Shown in pieces: positions 1-10,326 of a stretch of 64,000 nucleotides of DNA; within the stretch, counting starts at the first letter, position 1, and every line of letters begins with the position of its first letter. The stretch covers positions 1 to 64,000 of the forward strand of contig CASIAI010000002.1 in NCBI GenBank assembly GCA_949372655.1, given 5' to 3'. This DNA is from Candidatus Poseidoniaceae archaeon (GTDB taxonomy: Archaea; Thermoplasmatota; Poseidoniia; Poseidoniales; Poseidoniaceae). A program made the translations under genes and the position numbers. The notes below the pieces were generated by a model that worked only from the letters and a program-made list of their open reading frames with translations, had not been told where the DNA came from and searched no databases.

Positions 1-1560
1 TTTCTGAGTCAAACCTTCCCACTCGTCGCTCGAATAAGAAGCAGGTCGTTCGAAGGCCCCGGTTAAAAATACTCGAACTGCTCGAGATTCTACGCCTTCT
101 TGACTTAAAATAAGAACGAGATTGTGCCTAGAATCGAGTCCTTCAATGTCGTCTTGAGGCTCTAATACAATACGATGAAGGCTCAAAGTTTGTACTTTAC
201 CTTCAATTTCTCGTACAATAACAAAGGGCTCACTTTGCCCCCAAGGGTATGTTAATCCAGCAGGTGAGCGTAGATCTCTAGAAAATACTCCGAATCGAGT
301 ATGTTCAGAAAAAGGTTCGGCAAAGGTATATTCTGTAGCAGAATCATTTTGTATATTATCTAAGAGTCTGTTGTAACGTTGTATTTGTTCTGTGATATCT
401 CCTGTGTCGAACGCAGAAAAGAGGTGGTCTTCCGGCCGAGAGTGTTTTGGTTCAAGATGTTCAATTTTCAATAGTTCAGGAAAATCGTAACGAGATATCG
501 CTTCACTCCGAATTAGACGATGTCCAGAGTCTAAAAATCGAATGTCGTGTTCTTCCAATTCTGGGCACTCAAGCTTAAGATGCGACCATGAACGGTGATC
601 AATTAGGAGTTTGTACTCGGAATCTTGCGGACCAAACCATCCCTTTTCTGTTGGACTTAAACGATGAATAAATGCACGTTCATTTTGGTCAAGATCTATC
701 GTTTCATCTTCAATACCACCGTATGAGGTTTCCATCATGAGTTGAAAACGATCTGTTGTCCCAGTGTCTAAAATCTCATCATCAACCAGTAGTGATTCAA
801 AAGAAGTAAGCAAATTCAGTAATTTGGTGTTTCGTGCTGCAATTCCCTGAGGTGCAACATGCCCCTCTTTTGCATTAATTATTGATTTTGTGAACATAAA
901 TCGATCAAAATCAATCCAGTCTTTCTTCCCGATTTCTACTGCCTCTCCTTGAGTCGGTAATGATCGATAATCCTGGAATATCTTTTGAATGAGGCTTTCT
1001 AATTCTTGAGTTGTAAGAGAGTGTTTTGTGATTCTGAGCGAAGGTGAACCTGCCCCTGCAAATACATGTTGACTCTTTATCAATTGACCTTGTTGCTCTA
1101 TCCGGAAATGCACATTACCCGAGAAGAGAATACGGATTAATTTGGAACTATTTGGTTCGATTTCTAGAGATTTAAACTGTTGACCCTCTTGCGCACCTAA
1201 GTATTCAGTTGACATTCCTTGGAAAGCGGCAATCATTTCTTCTCTTTCGTGGGCCTGTGCTGAACCTATTTCTTGTACTGATAAGCGTATAATTTTTCTT
1301 TCAGGCGAACGGTTATTTAGATATACGAATCTGACCCTTGGTTTTGAAGTAAAAATAGTGCAATCCATCTGCTGCTGCTTGATTATAGGTTCAAGGCCTA
1401 GCCGTCGAGCTTCTTCCTGAAACCAATCGATTACATCTTGGCGATTACCGGGTTGTATTCTGCCACCACGAATAGGGGCCGCAACTGGTCTCCTTCCGTT
1501 TTCACATGCCTTATAGAAATCACCATCTCCAGTAATGGTGAGGGGTTGCTCTTTGTCCAT
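1..1560 (-). CDS. Hypothetical protein, 3' end cut by window edge
   Basis: An open frame of 520 codons runs from an ATG at 1558-1560 to the window edge without a stop, so the C-terminus is missing. The protein begins MDKEQPLTITGDGDF. It is soluble-looking, rich in E, Q, R and S, with no signal peptide, membrane segment or catalytic motif that I recognise. Its start lies 41 bp inside the 3' end of the upstream gene (stop at 1520), so the two are probably translationally coupled. I do not recognise the family. Its place at the head of a run of unknown genes suggests an accessory island, but no function can be assigned. Confidence 0.7.
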   Translation of the reverse strand, partial: MDKEQPLTITGDGDFYKACENGRRPVAAPIRGGRIQPGNRQDVIDWFQEEARRLGLEPIIKQQQMDCTIFTSKPRVRFVYLNNRSPERKIIRLSVQEIGSAQAHEREEMIAAFQGMSTEYLGAQEGQQFKSLEIEPNSSKLIRILFSGNVHFRIEQQGQLIKSQHVFAGAGSPSLRITKHSLTTQELESLIQKIFQDYRSLPTQGEAVEIGKKDWIDFDRFMFTKSIINAKEGHVAPQGIAARNTKLLNLLTSFESLLVDDEILDTGTTDRFQLMMETSYGGIEDETIDLDQNERAFIHRLSPTEKGWFGPQDSEYKLLIDHRSWSHLKLECPELEEHDIRFLDSGHRLIRSEAISRYDFPELLKIEHLEPKHSRPEDHLFSAFDTGDITEQIQRYNRLLDNIQNDSATEYTFAEPFSEHTRFGVFSRDLRSPAGLTYPWGQSEPFVIVREIEGKVQTLSLHRIVLEPQDDIEGLDSRHNLVLILSQEGVESRAVRVFLTGAFERPASYSSDEWEGLTQK

Positions 1561-2272
1561 CTGAAGTAATTTTTAATGGCAACAATTCACTATCGATATT
1601 TTTCTTCCAAAATATGTGGTTAAGGTCATGAAATTTTCGTTGCCCGATGTAATATGAAAGTTTGTCATTCATGGGAATCTCTCGTCGGAGTATAGTGTTG
1701 TTTCTGACAATGCCTCTCCAAAGAATCCCATCAGGCAATTCACCTTCCAGAGATTCAACATTTCCGCCTAATTCTTTATTGATTTCCTTGGCAAGCCAAG
1801 TTATCTCAAAATCAGTTAACTCGTCTGACGGCGTCACCAGTTCAATGACAAGGGGGTGTCTGTATTGGCCGAGATAATCATGTGTGTGCGCAGGAATATA
1901 GAATTTCGATTCAATGATCCGGCGTTTGATTCTCAACCCCGTACTAACGGCTCCATCAGCACATAAACAATCAGTCCCATGATTGTCTTCAAGTGCACTG
2001 TAGTGAGCAAAATGCGAATCCCACTTTCCGGAGCCCTGGTAATCTCTCTCTCCAAGTTTTCTTATCCTCTGTTCTTGACAATCAAGTTCATTGCAATCAA
2101 CGCATAATAGGCTGAATTCCCCGCCATGATTGTTTGCATAGCGATAGTTGTTTCCATTCAAGTGTACAATCTCCCCGTTCACGAGCATTTGAGAGAATAG
2201 ACTTGCCTGGTAATGAGTATCAGAAAAAGTCCCATTTTGGAAAACAACGCGTCCAAGTTTCGGTGCTGCCAT
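1520..2272 (-). CDS. Hypothetical protein, 250 aa, Cys-rich N-terminal half
   Basis: A 250-residue protein starting MAAPKLGRVVF, preceded by a GAGGA motif about 9 bases before the ATG. It has clustered cysteines and histidines in the N-terminal half (CVDCNELDC near residues 57-65, CLC near 102-104, AHTHD near 127-131), which could bind metal, although no standard zinc-finger spacing is complete. It ends in an aromatic-rich tail (HHYWRW). Its 3' end overlaps the next gene by 41 bp in another frame, indicating an operon with it. I do not recognise the family. A plus-strand frame at 1662-1877 is only its shadow. Confidence 0.65.
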   Translation of the reverse strand: MAAPKLGRVVFQNGTFSDTHYQASLFSQMLVNGEIVHLNGNNYRYANNHGGEFSLLCVDCNELDCQEQRIRKLGERDYQGSGKWDSHFAHYSALEDNHGTDCLCADGAVSTGLRIKRRIIESKFYIPAHTHDYLGQYRHPLVIELVTPSDELTDFEITWLAKEINKELGGNVESLEGELPDGILWRGIVRNNTILRREIPMNDKLSYYIGQRKFHDLNHIFWKKNIDSELLPLKITSDGQRATPHHYWRW

Positions 2273-2378
2273 TAAACCAAATCCTCATTTTCTGCAATTG
2301 AAAAATATTTTCCAAGGCAGGATTTATCAAACTCTTCATATGCCCCCCACCATCCAGCTTTGAATTAATTCAATACTT

Positions 2379-3809
2379 TTAAATTTCCCGTTTTTTAATA
2401 AGTACCCCCACTTTACAATTAAAAACGTCGAAGAAATAATTTCTTCCTGTTATTTTTCCTGTGTGCAATTTTATTATTGGGTCTAGTTTTAATGGAATTA
2501 GAGGCGATTTGACTTTTATTCCATTGCAAGTATTTTCGAAGGAGGTTTTATTGCGATATACCTCATATGCTATCCAGCCAGTTTTTGTTTGTCTTCCGAT
2601 AGTTTTCCGGTAACTATTTACACCATTCTTTTTTAGAAAATCAGTCAATACTGAAAGATCTTTATCAGGGGAGTTAGGAATGCTCCATGTTTTTGTTTCA
2701 CTATCACCTGTGGTGAATGGATTACGTGCTAAGAAAGTAAAACGTAAGATTTTAGGGTAGATTTCGTCATCAAAATATATTAATTCTGCATTAGTGATAT
2801 TTTCTGCCATTAACTCACTTTTTAATAGTGTAATGTGGGGGATGAATCCATAATCTGGAGACCCATTCAAAGTAATCTTTCTAAGGAAATCTATTTCGAA
2901 AGCATATTTCTCACGTCTATTCTTTTCTGAAATGTGGACGGCAAATTTAGCAATATCATTTTTTGGCTTATCAATAATAACATACTCTGAATTTTTGTTA
3001 AATTCTTCAACAGCATAGTTAACTTCATCTATAGTTTCGTATGATAAATTTATTCTATCCTCTAACTTTTCTTTTCCCCCGTTTTTTTTATTATTAACTA
3101 AACTAAAAACTAATTCATCTTTGAATTTGATGGTTTGAATCTGTTCTTGGTGGAATGTAGGCTGATATTGCTGATTAACTCTAATTTTCATATCTCCGCT
3201 ATAACCAGATCTAATGTATTGGTAATTTGTAGTAAAAGTCAATATTTTCAAATAATTCTCATATTTACTTGAGTCTACTTCCAATTCAACTATACTATCT
3301 GTAAAGTATTCAACAAATCCCGGTATTTGTTCTATGCCAGCATTGATTCGATCACTGAATTCTTGCGGTGATTCATTTTCATCTAATTTGAAATATTGCT
3401 CTTTGGTATCTTCAACATTATTCATATCACTTATCTGTAGTGATATTATTATTCCATGGTCATGTTTTTTAACGGAAATGGACTTGAGTTCAGAAATGTT
3501 TTTTGAAAAACCTAGACTGAATTCTTTACTCAAACCTTGTGCTTGAATCAATAACTTTAAGTTGTTAGTGATTCTATTATATGTTTCTAATTGTCTCCAA
3601 TCCGATTTATGTATAGACTCTGTTTGTCCTGCTGTAAGTGATACTGTTTGAGGGTGTTGAATATGGTCAAGTTTCCATGTTAATGAACATCGGATTGGAA
3701 TGTTTTGTGAACTAAGTCGTAGCGAAGAATTGGAAATTTTGATCAATTCATCATCAATCTCGGAAATACCTATCGAGGAATGAGAAAAAGCCCGATACTT
3801 AACAGCCAC
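2379..3809 (-). CDS. Hypothetical protein, 476 aa
   Basis: A 476-residue, Lys/Asn/Ile-rich protein from an ATG at 3809. There is no signal peptide, membrane helix or nucleotide-binding loop. The composition is predicted soluble, with alternating hydrophobic and charged stretches typical of beta-rich folds. Its base composition is visibly more AT-rich than the housekeeping genes further right, which supports the idea that this end of the window is an accessory segment. It sits between the 1520-2272 gene (106 bp away) and the HEPN/winged-helix gene (126 bp away), all on the minus strand. I recognise no family. Confidence 0.65.
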   Translation of the reverse strand: MAVKYRAFSHSSIGISEIDDELIKISNSSLRLSSQNIPIRCSLTWKLDHIQHPQTVSLTAGQTESIHKSDWRQLETYNRITNNLKLLIQAQGLSKEFSLGFSKNISELKSISVKKHDHGIIISLQISDMNNVEDTKEQYFKLDENESPQEFSDRINAGIEQIPGFVEYFTDSIVELEVDSSKYENYLKILTFTTNYQYIRSGYSGDMKIRVNQQYQPTFHQEQIQTIKFKDELVFSLVNNKKNGGKEKLEDRINLSYETIDEVNYAVEEFNKNSEYVIIDKPKNDIAKFAVHISEKNRREKYAFEIDFLRKITLNGSPDYGFIPHITLLKSELMAENITNAELIYFDDEIYPKILRFTFLARNPFTTGDSETKTWSIPNSPDKDLSVLTDFLKKNGVNSYRKTIGRQTKTGWIAYEVYRNKTSFENTCNGIKVKSPLIPLKLDPIIKLHTGKITGRNYFFDVFNCKVGVLIKKREI

Positions 3810-3935
3810 ACAAATCCTAATCTACCTAAGCATAAGAATTTTCTCACTACATTAAGGTTTCAATATTGCACTTAAAATTTCAACAATTATAATTCAATTA
3901 ATGGTATGAACGGTATTTTCATTTTTAATTGCTTA

Positions 3936-4940
3936 TTAGTTGATAATGTCTGAGTATTTTAGACCGTTTAGTGATTCTGATAATTCCTCAGCACTTGTGT
4001 GCTCAAGTTTGCTGATATCGATTGAGAAATTATTTCTAATCATTCCACCTTTAGAGTCTTTTACTAATTCAGTATCATATAATTGTCCAATAACTAATGC
4101 CTTTACAGGATAAGTTTCCCAACGTTGCTCAACTTGAACTCGTGCTAGTTCAGTAAGGGTATCTTCGGGAATTTCTTCATCATTTATCCAATCAATAATC
4201 GGTTCTGAGCCTTTTTCACTGACAATTACTTTTCCTAGAATTTCACCTACACACCTAACCGCTTTGTCTTTGTAAAGTCCGATGTATGCGGCTCTGGAAT
4301 ATTTGTAACTGCCTCCAGTATCTGGGCTCAGGTAACATCTAGAATTTTTGACAGGATGGAATGTTCTTGCAGCATTTAACACAAGCAGTCTGGAACTCCA
4401 TTCATGTTCAGGTACATTTTGATGCATAATTGGTTCAGGATCTTCTGCTGGAATATATCGCCTATACATTCCTTTTGAGACTCTAAATAACAAGTCATCT
4501 GAACCATCTTTTTTCGGCTGATGGCTAAGTCTCGATGGTAAATTTGCGCTCATCAAGGTGATATGTCCATGGATTGCATTTGGGCTGTTGTGAGGGTTTG
4601 CTTCACCAAATCTTCTCTTCAAATCTCCAATTTTGAATACTTCTCCAATCTCATAATTAGATTCAACAAATTCTCTCATTCTAACTCTAAGTGTTTTAGT
4701 TGGTTTTGATATTTCAATTTCTACTGGAGTCTCTTGGGGTTTGATATCAGATTTAATGTCGATAGATAAAACAGGTTTAATGCTTAATTCACTCTTGTTG
4801 AATAAAAATTCAGGATATCTCCAACGTAATAACGCCTGAGTTGAAACAATACATGCCTCCATAAACATTCTATCAATTTCCATTTCAGCACCGCCCTGGT
4901 CATGGGCTCCAAAGTTTCCTAATTGCTGCACTAGCCCCAT
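3936..4940 (-). CDS. C-terminal part of a split HEPN (DUF4145-like) / winged-helix protein
   Basis: The first 45 residues (QQLGNFGAHD, then a helix ending ALLRWRYPEF) look like the second half of a DUF4145-type HEPN domain, where the GN-x-x-AH motif is typical. The first half lies in the adjacent short frame at 4973-5182. Residues about 85-165 (start MREFVESNYEIG, end GMYRRYIP) resemble the small winged-helix domain that accompanies restriction-type and other DNA-interacting proteins. The last 160 residues are unrecognised. In-frame sequence continues upstream of the ATG as SYLRVVDAC, so this ATG is probably not a real start but the result of a frameshift. HEPN proteins are often RNases or toxin/defence components; that role here is inference only. 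Confidence 0.6.
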   Translation of the reverse strand: MGLVQQLGNFGAHDQGGAEMEIDRMFMEACIVSTQALLRWRYPEFLFNKSELSIKPVLSIDIKSDIKPQETPVEIEISKPTKTLRVRMREFVESNYEIGEVFKIGDLKRRFGEANPHNSPNAIHGHITLMSANLPSRLSHQPKKDGSDDLLFRVSKGMYRRYIPAEDPEPIMHQNVPEHEWSSRLLVLNAARTFHPVKNSRCYLSPDTGGSYKYSRAAYIGLYKDKAVRCVGEILGKVIVSEKGSEPIIDWINDEEIPEDTLTELARVQVEQRWETYPVKALVIGQLYDTELVKDSKGGMIRNNFSIDISKLEHTSAEELSESLNGLKYSDIIN

Positions 4941-4972
4941 ACAAGCATCAACTACACGTAGGTAACTTGTAC

Positions 4973-5182
4973 TTATTTTGCGCTAAATCTCCACGAATAT
5001 TTTCTATCGTATTCCAGTTTCTTAGGTACCTCATCGACATTCATTTGTTCACAGTAGATATCCTTGAGCATGATTTCCATTATTCTTCGACATTCAAGGA
5101 AGGCCAAATCGGGATAATTATCCGCTAAATCTACAGCCCGAACGAAGTGGTGAAGACTTCTTTCTCCTGAATTAGTAGTCAT
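4973..5182 (-). pseudogene. N-terminal fragment of the split HEPN (DUF4145-like) gene
   Basis: This 69-codon frame starts at an ATG 9 bp after the corrected end of icmF. It encodes the first helices of a DUF4145-like HEPN domain: paired residues before R-x-I-M-E, then LKDIYC. It breaks off at a TAA inside an AAAATAA run. One added base in that A-run joins it to the frame that continues as STSYLRVVDACMG into the 3936-4940 reading frame, rebuilding one protein of about 415 residues. It may be a sequencing deletion or a genuine mutation; I cannot tell which from one sequence. Confidence 0.6.
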
Positions 5183-5191
5183 ATGGTAGCC

Positions 5192-8100
5192 TCACATGTT
5201 ACGTCGGTATTGCCCACCAACTTGGAACAGTGCATCTGTAATTTGACCGAGACTTGCAACTTTGACAGTCTCCATCAATTCTTCAAAGACATTTTCTCCA
5301 GTTCTTGCAACTTCCTGAAGTTGCTTGAGTGCCGCTGCAGTCTTTTCGGCTTCTTAGTTTGTCTCATTGTTACTCTCTCAAGACAAGCAACTTTCTCTTC
5401 AGGAGTTGCTCTTGCTAATTCCATCTCGAAGTCATCAGCAGAAGATTCATCAAAGGCCTGGGCATTTGGATTTTGGAAAGTATTTACTCCAATAATTGGT
5501 AATGTACCATCGTGCTTTAGGTGCTCATAGTACATCGATTCATCTTGGATTTTACCACGTTGATACATTGTCTCCATTGCACCAAGAACTCCGCCTCTAC
5601 GACTGATTGCTTCGAATTCTTCAAGTACAGCAGCTTCTACTAACTCGGTCAATTCGTCAACAATAAACGAACCTTGCATTGGATTCTCAGTCTTGGTCCA
5701 ACCGGATTCTTTGTTGACAATTAATTGAATTGCTAAAGCTCTTCTTACGCTTTCCTCAGTAGGAGTGGTAATCGCCTCATCATATGCATTGGTGTGCAGT
5801 GAGTTTGCATTATCTTGAATCGCTAGTAGTGCTTGAAGAGTAGTTCTAATGTCATTGAAGTCAATCTCTTGAGCGTGAAGACTTCTTCCACTGGTTTGAA
5901 TATGATACTTCAATTTCTGAGAACGCTCATCTGCACCATACATGTCGCGCATAGTTATAGCCCAGATTCGCCTTGCAACACGGCCAATTACCGTGTACTC
6001 AGGGTCAAGTCCATTACTAAAGAAGAAGGAAAGATTCGGAGCGAACTTATTGATATCCATTCCTCTACTTCGATAGTATTCAACATAGGTGAAACCATTG
6101 GCCAGAGTTAGAGCAAGTTGTGTGATTGGATTAGCTCCTGCTTCAGCAATATGATATCCTGAGATAGAAACTGAATAGTGGTTTCTTACTCCCTTATCGA
6201 TGTAGTATTGTTGTACATCGCCCATCAGTTTGAGAGCGAAAGGTGTTGAGAATATACAGGTATTTTGTGCTTGGTCTTCCTTGAGAATATCGGCTTGAAC
6301 AGTACCTCTAACAGTTTGAAGAGTTCTTGCTTTGATCTCTTGGTATGTCTTCTCATCGACTAAATCATCGCCTCTTCGCCCAATACTAGCAAGGCCAAAT
6401 CCATTATGGCCTTCGGGTAAATCTCCTCGATATGCATCCTTATTTGCCTTTGGCAGTTTACCTTGCTTGGCCAAATGTGCTTCGACTTGTTGGTCGATCG
6501 CTGCATTGAGATAGAATGCTAGAATAATTGGTGCAGGTCCATTGATTGTCATGCTCACTGAAGTATTTGGATTACACAAATCAAATCCAGAATACAGTCT
6601 CTTAGCATCATCACATGTAGCGATACTCACTCCAGAGTTTCCTACTTTACCCCATATATCCGGGCGCTTTGCTGGGTCTCTTCCGTACAGAGTTACCGAG
6701 TCAAAAGCAGTCGACAAACGAACATAGTCTTGGCCTTGAGAGAGATAGTGAAACCTCCTGTTAGTTCGTTCTGGCTCACCCTCTCCAGCAAACATTCTTG
6801 CTGATAATTCATCGGTTCGCTTGAATGGGAATACACCAGCAGAATAAGGGAAATGACCAGGAGCATTTTCTTTGGTTATCCAAGAATATAATTCTCCATC
6901 ATCGGCAAATGTTGGTAGAGCAACTCTTGGAATATCAGAGTGTGAGAGGGACTCAGTAGTTGTTTGAACAGTGAATGGCTTTCCTCTGACGTGGTAGGTA
7001 TATTCTCCAGTCGAGTATTGTTTTGCTAAATCTCTAAATTCTGCTAATTCATTACGGGCTTCGGAAATCTCTTCGAGCAGTTCATCGATTTGTATTTGTA
7101 AATCTTCAACCACCGCATTCGCTTTACGAGATTTTGCATTCTTTACCGCAGTTTCAAGGTGCTGACATAGCCTTAGTTTTTCAACCACTTCGCTATTTCT
7201 TCGATGATATTCTCTAACAGTTGCGGCTATTTCCGATAAGTAATACACGCGCTCAGCAGGAATTACTCCTTTGCGCTCGCCCATCAAATCAACAGGTTCG
7301 CTGGCATTAAATCCAACGAGTTTTGCTACTTTACTCCACAGTCTGTCGACTCCACCATCGGCGAATTGGCTAGCGATGGTTGCTACGATTGGAAGTTCTT
7401 CATCTGCAATATCAAACAGATTTCTATTACGCCTAACCTGCTTACGAATCGCTCTTAGTGCATCTTCACTGCCACGCTTCTCATATTTGTTTAGAACGAC
7501 AACATCAGCGACATCTAGCATCTCGATTTTCTCAAGTTGTGTATGAGCACCAAACTCAGCGGTCATAACGTAAAGGGAATGGTCCGCTACAGAAGTAATT
7601 GCATCACTACCTTGGCCAATTCCACTTGTTTCACAGAAAATCATGTCAAATCCGACAGCCTTGGCAACTTCTATTGCACGGTCAAGGTTAGCGGAAATCT
7701 CACTTCCCGAACCTCTACTTGCTAGACTTCGCATGAATAGGTCGTTATTGGAAAGTGAATTCATTCGAATTCTATCGCCGAGTAAAGCTCCACCAGTACG
7801 CTTTCGAGTTGGGTCAACACAAAGTAAGCAGATCTTCTTCCCTGCATTATCTCTAAGAACTCTAAGCATTAATTCATCGAGCAAACTGGATTTTCCGGCT
7901 CCACCAGTTCCGGTGAAACCTATTACTGGAACTTCTTCATTTGAGGAACGGCATGTTTCCAGCGTTGACTTAAATAAATCATCATCAGCGCTTTCAGACA
8001 TGGTCAAAAGTAATCCAACCTTAGCCATATCTTCAGGAGTAACTGGCCCATTTAGAGTGTTAAGGCGTTCTTTGCCTATGATGTCGACCTCACTAGCGAT

Positions 8101-8529
8101 ACTCATCAAATGATGAATCATTCCCATCAAACCCATATTACGCCCATCATCAGGCGAGTAGATTTTTGTAATCCCCGATTCGTGAAGAGTTTTAATTTCT
8201 GGAGGGGTGATAGTTCCACCACCGCCACCAAAGATTCTAACATGCTCGCATCCAGCCTCATCGAGTAATTGTCTGATGTAAGTGAAGTATTCGATATGTC
8301 CTCCTTGATAAGATGTTAGAGCAACACCATGTGCATCTTCTTGAATGGCACAATCAACAACTGCTTTTGCAGATTGGTCGTGACCCAAGTGAATTACTTC
8401 AGCGCCAGATGACTGAATTAGTCTGCGCATGACATTTATTGCCGCATCATGACCGTCAAAAAGCGAGGCTGCAGTGATGATTCTCACTGGACCAGTGCTT
8501 GTTTGGAACACCACCTCTTCATCGGCCAT
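5192..8529 (-). CDS. icmF: Fused B12-dependent acyl-CoA mutase/GTPase (IcmF), with apparent frameshift near 3' end
   Basis: IcmF fuses the B12-binding subunit, a MeaB-like G-protein chaperone and the mutase subunit of isobutyryl-CoA mutase; it interconverts isobutyryl- and butyryl-CoA type substrates. Visible parts, from the ATG at 8529: B12 domain with DGHDAA (residues 25-30, His27 the expected lower axial ligand); P-loop GTGGAGKS (207-214) and ETSGIGQG; the base-specificity loop reads NKYEK. A charged helical linker (about 430-520) leads to the mutase barrel with RTNRRFHYLSQGQ and MTINGPAP. The uncorrected frame stops at 5275 after a scrambled tail, while the -1 frame from about 5355 to the TGA at 5192-5194 encodes the standard IcmF C-terminus (NVFEELMETVKVASLGQIT, ending QVGGQYRRNM). 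So there is a one-base deletion around 5350-5356. Substrate specificity cannot be read from the sequence. Confidence 0.92.
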
Positions 8530-8581
8530 GCCGATGCCAGCAGTTTTTGGTTCATCAATCCAGCCCCTTGGGGGAAATCAT

Positions 8582-10270
8582 TCAAACCGATGAAACTTCA
8601 TCATCAGCAAGAGGGGGAAGACCTTTCTTAGCACGAATATAATCGGTATAGTTTCCATAGTAAACTGTGACAACTCCATCTTGTAATTCCCATATGCGAT
8701 TTACTACTTGGTCAAGGAACCATCTATCGTGAGATACTGTGATTAGTGAGCCTTCATAGTTGATTAGTGCTTCTTCTAAAGTATCTTTAGAGTCCATGTC
8801 CAGGTGATTGGTCGGTTCGTCCATCAGTAGAAGGTTATTCTCTTCAAGAAGTAATTTTAGAAGAGCGACTCTGGCTCTTTCTCCACCAGATAACTGTGAA
8901 AGTTTAGTGGTAACTTGGTCACTAGAAAATTGGAATCTCCCTAGAGCAGCACGAATATCACCATATTGGAAATCAGGGCGTAATCTCTCAATTTGTTCAA
9001 TCGGATTTAGATCGAAGTCTAGTGTGCCGTGGTCTTGATGGAAATATCCGATTTCGCAACCAGGTGCAAGGTCTCTCATTCCACTATCCAACTTTTCATC
9101 ACCATTGATAATTTTTAGAAGAGTTGTCTTACCTTGACCATTACCGCCAACAATTCCGATTCTATCGCCCTTGCGAACTTCTAAGTCTTGGTTGTTTAGA
9201 ATCGGTCTTTCTAATCCTTCAAAACTCTTCGAACCACCTTCGATTTGAATTACATCCATACTGGCTTTATCGGTTGCTTCAAGGTTAAGAATCAAAGGTT
9301 TACGTTTCTTTGGAACTCTTGCTCTAAGAATCTTGAGTTCTTGTTGCATACGTTCGATCATTTTTTGTTTAGCAGAGATTGACTTATCGTATTTATTAGC
9401 CCTCTTCATTTGTTTTAGAGCACCAGTTGTAGCATCAATTTTCTTCTCAACAGTATTAATCATATCACCAAGAGTTGCTTCTTGAGCAGTCTTTTGACGT
9501 AAGAATTTACTGTAATTTCCTTTCCAAGGCCATGCTCTAAGATTATCCACTTCCACAATTCGAGTACATACTTGGTCGAGGAAATATCTGTCGTGAGAGA
9601 CGATTAACTGAGCACCTTTGAAATCTCTAAGGAATGCTTCTAACCATTCAGTGGTTTGAATATCTAAGTGATTGGTCGGCTCGTCAAGGAACATTACATC
9701 GACTCCAGCGAGTCCAACAAGTTGACGTGCAAGGGCGAGTTTTGCTTTCTCTCCACCAGATAGTTTGTTCACTTTCATTTCCATTGGATGCTTATCCAGT
9801 CCTAGTTTAGTAAGTGTCGCCTTAGCAATACTTGCCACATTAGACCCACCGCTTTCTCCAAGGGTTTGTTGTAATTGACTGTACTTTTCGATGACAGCTT
9901 CCCAATCTCCATCATAAAAATTAGGGTCAACCATCTGTGCTTCAATAGCAGCGATTTCTTCTTCCAACTCTTGGAATTGCCGTCCTTTTCGGCTAAGCTC
10001 TTCTTCAATAGTTGAATCAGCGTCTATATCTCGAATCTGTGTCAGGTAAGCAAGTCTAATTCCAGGTGCGAAATCGACATCGCCAACATCCTGGGATTGC
10101 TCACTTATTGTGTTTAGGAGAGTGGTCTTTCCAGCACCATTATGCCCCACAATTCCAATGCGGTCTCCGTCTTGAACCAAGAGGTTGATATCGACTAGAA
10201 CATCGACAGGCCCGAAACTTCGGTCAACTCCTTCAACGGTGATTAGGTCACGTACCATACTATCCCTCAA
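8582..10270 (-). CDS. ABC-F family ATPase (ribosome-associated type)
   Basis: A soluble protein of 562 residues with two ABC domains and no membrane segment, the ABC-F layout. Domain 1 has Walker A GHNGAGKT (about 42-49), signature LSGGE and Walker B with DEPTNHLD. A basic, helical inter-domain linker (about 245-330) is the ribosome-contacting element in known ABC-F proteins. Domain 2 has Walker A GGNGQGKT, signature LSGGERAR and DEPTNHLD again, each followed by a VSHDR switch. Family members act on translation (EttA-like) or antibiotic protection rather than transport; which applies here is not decidable. It ends 52 bp upstream of icmF. A second ATG at 10255 is a possible start. Confidence 0.9.
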   Translation of the reverse strand: MRDSMVRDLITVEGVDRSFGPVDVLVDINLLVQDGDRIGIVGHNGAGKTTLLNTISEQSQDVGDVDFAPGIRLAYLTQIRDIDADSTIEEELSRKGRQFQELEEEIAAIEAQMVDPNFYDGDWEAVIEKYSQLQQTLGESGGSNVASIAKATLTKLGLDKHPMEMKVNKLSGGEKAKLALARQLVGLAGVDVMFLDEPTNHLDIQTTEWLEAFLRDFKGAQLIVSHDRYFLDQVCTRIVEVDNLRAWPWKGNYSKFLRQKTAQEATLGDMINTVEKKIDATTGALKQMKRANKYDKSISAKQKMIERMQQELKILRARVPKKRKPLILNLEATDKASMDVIQIEGGSKSFEGLERPILNNQDLEVRKGDRIGIVGGNGQGKTTLLKIINGDEKLDSGMRDLAPGCEIGYFHQDHGTLDFDLNPIEQIERLRPDFQYGDIRAALGRFQFSSDQVTTKLSQLSGGERARVALLKLLLEENNLLLMDEPTNHLDMDSKDTLEEALINYEGSLITVSHDRWFLDQVVNRIWELQDGVVTVYYGNYTDYIRAKKGLPPLADDEVSSV

Positions 10271-10326
10271 ACCGCCGGCTTGCTGCTCATTGATAAACCG
10301 ACTCCAAAGAATCGCTTGCTAGAAAT

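Noticed and set aside
5183-5530. 115-codon plus-strand frame at the end of icmF
   Set aside because: It is antisense to the conserved IcmF C-terminus once the frameshift is corrected.
7643-8113. 156-codon plus-strand frame inside icmF
   Set aside because: It is antisense to the IcmF G domain, whose P-loop and ETSGIGQG motifs are clearly coding.
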